Of a stretch of 35,083 bases of DNA, positions 31,886-35,083 are shown piece by piece. Origin of the DNA: Prolixibacteraceae bacterium (GTDB lineage: Bacteria; Bacteroidota; Bacteroidia; Bacteroidales; Prolixibacteraceae). The stretch covers positions 1-35,083 of the forward strand of contig JANXYV010000006.1 of assembly GCA_025355875.1 (NCBI GenBank), in the 5' to 3' direction. How positions within the stretch are numbered: the stretch's first letter is position 1; each line of letters starts with the position of its first letter. A program made the position numbers and the translations under genes. The notes beneath the pieces are model-generated. The model had not been told where the DNA came from and did no database searches. It saw nothing but the letters and a program-made list of their open reading frames with translations.

Positions 31886-34843
31886 TTAATAAATTGAAAT
31901 TTTGCGGGTATCAGTTTTATTCCCAATATTGATCTGCAAAATATAAACACCAGGTAGAAATCCCACTATAGGTATTTCGAGAATATTTCCAATTGAAGAA
32001 TAACAATAAATCTCTTGTCCCAAAAGATTAGATAGGCTCACCTCATTGAAACTTTCAGATGTTTCAATTGTGATTAATTCATTTGCAGGATTTGGATAAA
32101 CCTTCACTGCCAGTTCATTTTCAGGAATACTTGTAGGTACCCATGCATCAGTACATACGGCATCCGATACAATTTTCTGGTATATCGCAACAACGCAATA
32201 GGTTTTCTTACCACTTCTCAAAGGTATGTACGGATAATCCCCGATACTCGTACCGACATTAAAAGGGTATTGATTTAGTAAGGTGTCGTTTCGGTACACA
32301 TTATAAAATACATCAAACTCACCAAGTCCCATTGCAGGAGGATCCCATTGCAGGCTCACGCCCCCGTCTTTAGGGGTAGCCACTAAATTTCTCGCCGGGT
32401 TCATAATCAAAACATCGGTACATATTAAATCCGATTCACCGGCGGGGTACACAGTGCCAATACAATAGGTTTGCTTACCACCGGCAACTTTATTTTCATT
32501 AAAAACCGGACTACCAATAATTGATGTATTTAACAAGGTATCGTTTCGGTAAACATTATATCCTGAATAGTTGTCTGTTACAGGTGCTTTCCATTCCAGA
32601 TTTATGTTTTTGCCGGTAACCTTGGCAATAAGGTCAGTAGCGGGAATAAAGAACTTTTTACTTTTTATTTTCCCGACAAACTTAAACATCCCTCCAACGG
32701 TGGCGCTGGCATTGAACCCGCTGGCCCATCCTGTCAAAGGGCTTAAAAAGTCAACTTTATTCATCTGGTCTTCCTCATTTACTTCAAAAGAAACCCATGA
32801 ATGCCCACCATCTAAACTGTAAGAAACCCCATAAAGTCCACTACCAGTTGTACCTTTTTTAATTCCTGTACTGATCCAGGAATTTTCAGTTCCGGGAATA
32901 TAACAGAAATCGTTTGTACCAATCAGACCGGTAATATCTACTGCTTTCCAGGTTAATCCTCCGTCGAATGTTTCCGAAAGAGAACCTGTAGAATTTGATT
33001 CTTTATCCTGCGCCAACCCATGAAATTGATCAGCAAATTCTACATCAACGGTTTTCCCTGATAAAGCTGTCGTACTAACTTCCCAATGAAGCCCTCTGTC
33101 GTTTGTGCGATAAACTCTTCCTTTCGTTGTTCCGAACCATGCATTTTTACCAATAGCCGAATAGTAGCCAACAACACCTGCCTCATCTGCAAGGGAAATA
33201 GGAATGCTTTCAGCAGCAATCCGGTTCCAGGTAACCCCACCATTATTGGTTGTATAAATTTCAAACACCCCACCTACCGGATCACCCATGCAGAACCCAT
33301 TGTTTTGATCGAAAAAATGCACTAGGTTAGGAAATGAAGCAGGATCACTGAAGGTTGCTGTAGCCTGCCTATACCAAGTTGTACCGCCATCTGTTGTGAC
33401 ATAAATACCTTTTTGATTTGTACCCGACTTCCAGAACATTGGGCAATAAGCCGTATTGGCATTCAGGGCGAATATCATGGAAGGTACAAGTCCACTGCAA
33501 TTAGGAATCGAACCAGAAGACCAGGTTTTGCCACCATCTATGGTACGAGTGAACTCCTGGATAGGGCTGTTTACGTTAAGCGCGTCATAGGCTGTTGCCC
33601 ATACAACCAGTGAATCGACAGCATATATATGGCTTATGCCTCTCGAAGGTTTTGGAAACGCTGATGCCTGTGTAATCCATTCGCTGTTCCTTACAGTAAC
33701 TTCATGAAATGCAGTATCTGTTGAATTGACAGCCTCCACTTTTATTGTATGGCTGCCAATCGCATAATCCTTGGTAAGCAAGCTATATGTAAACTTTGAT
33801 TGGCCAGCTGTATATATCTTATTGTTATCAACATAAATATTCACTGCACTGGAAGTTCCTTTAAGCACAGAGCAATCAATAGCTACTGATGAGTTACAAG
33901 CGATTAACTGATTGTTCTTCAAATTAGTAATTCTTACGACTAAATTCGAACTGGCAGGTTTGATACCAATCACAGCCTCGTTATCTTTATTGAATGTGCC
34001 TTGAAATGCAATATTAAATTGTCCGATGCGATACCAGCCATCGCAATTGCCACCCCAACCCCAGTTCATGTGGAACATATCATCGCTCAACCGCCAGCCG
34101 TCGCAAACCCAGGCATGTCCATCAGAACCATAACCTCCATAATATATCGGACGAAAAGCATGAAGTTCAGTTTTCAACAGTTCTTTCCACTCATTATCAG
34201 AATAGGAGGCTTTTTTAACGTATTTAACAGATGTCGGATCATAGTTAAAATAGGTAGTTAGCGCCCAAGGTACACTTTCCGGATTAGCGCTCGATGCACC
34301 CGGACCATAATTCATATCATCCGATACTCCAGCCTGGTATAAGAGTGTTGCGATATCCTGATAGCTTGAACTGCTGGCAGTTTTTCCCATTGCTCTCCAG
34401 TTATATGTACTTTCCCCGAAATTAGCTGTTTGAGTTCCATAGACCGGGTGGTCATAAGAATGTGACAGAAAGCCTTTCTCAGGAAAGTTGTAATATTTCA
34501 TGATCTGACCCATCGCAATGGCAACACAGCCAACCAAGGTATGTCCGCCTGAACCACTGGGCACAGCCGGACAATAATAATTATACCATTCTCCCTGATC
34601 CCAGGTTGTGGTAAGCAAAGGGCCTGCATCATCAAGTGATTGCTGAGTGTTTTTAGAGAGAGCACTGTTCCATTCTTTCAGCGACTCGGTGTTGTCGAGA
34701 TTTTGGATAATGATATGCTCGATTTCTTTGCTGTAAGAATCAAACCAGTATTTGACAGCTAGATTGGTGATATTCTGTTCGATCGAACCTTCGTTCGATT
34801 GCGCCAAAATTGGAGTGGAAGCATCGGTTGCAGCAACCACCAC
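31886..34843 (-). CDS. C10 (streptopain-like) protease with T9SS tail, 5' end missing or broken
   Basis: This large secreted cysteine protease frame has 985 codons from a GTG at 34843. Order: end of the inhibitory prodomain (1-60), C10 catalytic domain (about 75-290; C106 in TLVGCVAIAMGQIMKYY, H243 in GHAWVCDGW, NWGWGG), an Ig-like part (about 300-385), about six Asp-box/BNR repeats (TxDGGxTW, 400-740), two fibronectin-like domains (about 755-920) and a T9SS sorting tail (VKVYPNPANELITI to the end). The frame is open for 36 more codons upstream, continuing the prodomain (NGHIVYHVFNYQGGGFV), but meets a TAA at 34952-34954 without any ATG or signal peptide. The real N-terminus has been lost or frameshifted, so the gene may be a pseudogene or affected by an error. 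Domain calls are firm. Confidence 0.8.
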   Translation of the reverse strand: MVVAATDASTPILAQSNEGSIEQNITNLAVKYWFDSYSKEIEHIIIQNLDNTESLKEWNSALSKNTQQSLDDAGPLLTTTWDQGEWYNYYCPAVPSGSGGHTLVGCVAIAMGQIMKYYNFPEKGFLSHSYDHPVYGTQTANFGESTYNWRAMGKTASSSSYQDIATLLYQAGVSDDMNYGPGASSANPESVPWALTTYFNYDPTSVKYVKKASYSDNEWKELLKTELHAFRPIYYGGYGSDGHAWVCDGWRLSDDMFHMNWGWGGNCDGWYRIGQFNIAFQGTFNKDNEAVIGIKPASSNLVVRITNLKNNQLIACNSSVAIDCSVLKGTSSAVNIYVDNNKIYTAGQSKFTYSLLTKDYAIGSHTIKVEAVNSTDTAFHEVTVRNSEWITQASAFPKPSRGISHIYAVDSLVVWATAYDALNVNSPIQEFTRTIDGGKTWSSGSIPNCSGLVPSMIFALNANTAYCPMFWKSGTNQKGIYVTTDGGTTWYRQATATFSDPASFPNLVHFFDQNNGFCMGDPVGGVFEIYTTNNGGVTWNRIAAESIPISLADEAGVVGYYSAIGKNAWFGTTKGRVYRTNDRGLHWEVSTTALSGKTVDVEFADQFHGLAQDKESNSTGSLSETFDGGLTWKAVDITGLIGTNDFCYIPGTENSWISTGIKKGTTGSGLYGVSYSLDGGHSWVSFEVNEEDQMNKVDFLSPLTGWASGFNASATVGGMFKFVGKIKSKKFFIPATDLIAKVTGKNINLEWKAPVTDNYSGYNVYRNDTLLNTSIIGSPVFNENKVAGGKQTYCIGTVYPAGESDLICTDVLIMNPARNLVATPKDGGVSLQWDPPAMGLGEFDVFYNVYRNDTLLNQYPFNVGTSIGDYPYIPLRSGKKTYCVVAIYQKIVSDAVCTDAWVPTSIPENELAVKVYPNPANELITIETSESFNEVSLSNLLGQEIYCYSSIGNILEIPIVGFLPGVYILQINIGNKTDTRKISIY

Positions 34844-35083
34844 AAATCCTCCTCCCTGGTAATTAAAAACGTGGTAAACAATATGCCCATTGTAGTTTAC
34901 ACTGAATGAACTTTCAAGGGATTTGGAAGCATTGCCATTGAAATTTTTGGGTTAATGGACAAAAAGAATGGTGAAAACCTCTGTAATCCTTTATTGGTAT
35001 AGCTTTGCGAGAAATCAAAAATATGAATAAAAAAAGTGCTTTTATTGTGGTTCAAAAATAACGCTCAAATACGGTAAAATTGA
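34844..35083 (-). other. Degenerate upstream end of the C10 protease gene
   Basis: Bases 34844-34951 continue the protease frame in sense (prodomain strands), then an in-frame TAA follows at 34952-34954 and a second one further upstream. In the other two minus frames I find no signal-peptide-like sequence up to 35083. A run of five Ts (34944-34948) at the break could mark a frameshift site. Nothing else is recognisable. Confidence 0.5.

Overview
The window looks like a chromosomal piece of a member of the Bacteroidota. Evidence: a PorP/SprF-like protein and two secreted proteins with type IX secretion (T9SS) C-terminal sorting tails, the families DUF4293 and DUF4097/GIN, promoters of the TTG-N18-TAnnTTTG kind, and almost no Shine-Dalgarno sequences. 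A gliding or T9SS-bearing environmental lineage (Marinilabiliales/Prolixibacteraceae-like) is a guess; no rRNA or tRNA was seen.

Layout. (1) 1-1370: a HigBA-type toxin-antitoxin pair between two 226-bp direct repeats that are about 97% identical. Each repeat has REP-type hairpins, 13-bp inverted ends and a relict of what looks like the tail of a REP-associated (Y1) transposase; the antitoxin's last codons lie in the second copy. (2) 1461-2069 (-): small secreted protein of unknown function. (3) 2227-12799: a compact chemosensory operon: STAS, CheY, CheA, CheW, one MCP, CheR, a kinase-like protein without its phospho-histidine, CheD, CheB, a receiver-kinase-receiver hybrid and a final receiver. 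No motility gene is present. (4) 12772-14001 (-): ATP-grasp-like protein. (5) 14083-20873: assimilatory sulfite reduction and siroheme synthesis (DUF2061, Met8-like dehydrogenase, CysJ, CysI, HemD-like half protein, YeeZ-like protein, a 34-codon small ORF, CobA). It is preceded by a promoter, a Met/Cys-rich leader ORF and mutually exclusive RNA hairpins ending in a terminator: a classical-looking transcription attenuator. (6) 20892-23598: PorP/SprF, DUF4293, glycosyltransferase. (7) 25841 down to 23697 (-): ECF sigma factor, membrane anti-sigma-like protein and DUF4097 beta-repeat protein in one operon ending at a terminator. (8) 25919-28421: CDF metal exporter, small membrane protein, GIN-domain protein. 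(9) 28705-30340: FolE (with an unusual perfect Shine-Dalgarno), YwbE, MOSC protein. (10) 30353-34951 (-): two large secreted T9SS clients, a GloVer-repeat protein and a C10 (streptopain-like) protease whose 5' end is missing or broken.

How the genes work together. In the chemosensory block five receiver domains but only two intact phospho-histidine sites (CheA H44, hybrid kinase H157) are encoded, and the MCP ends in a tail fitting the CheR/CheB tethering pentapeptide. This suggests one self-contained signalling array with a non-flagellar output. In the sulfur block, CobA and the Met8-like protein make siroheme for CysI, CysJ supplies electrons, and the leader would couple transcription to Met/Cys supply. 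All functional claims are from reading motifs by eye; no database search was run.
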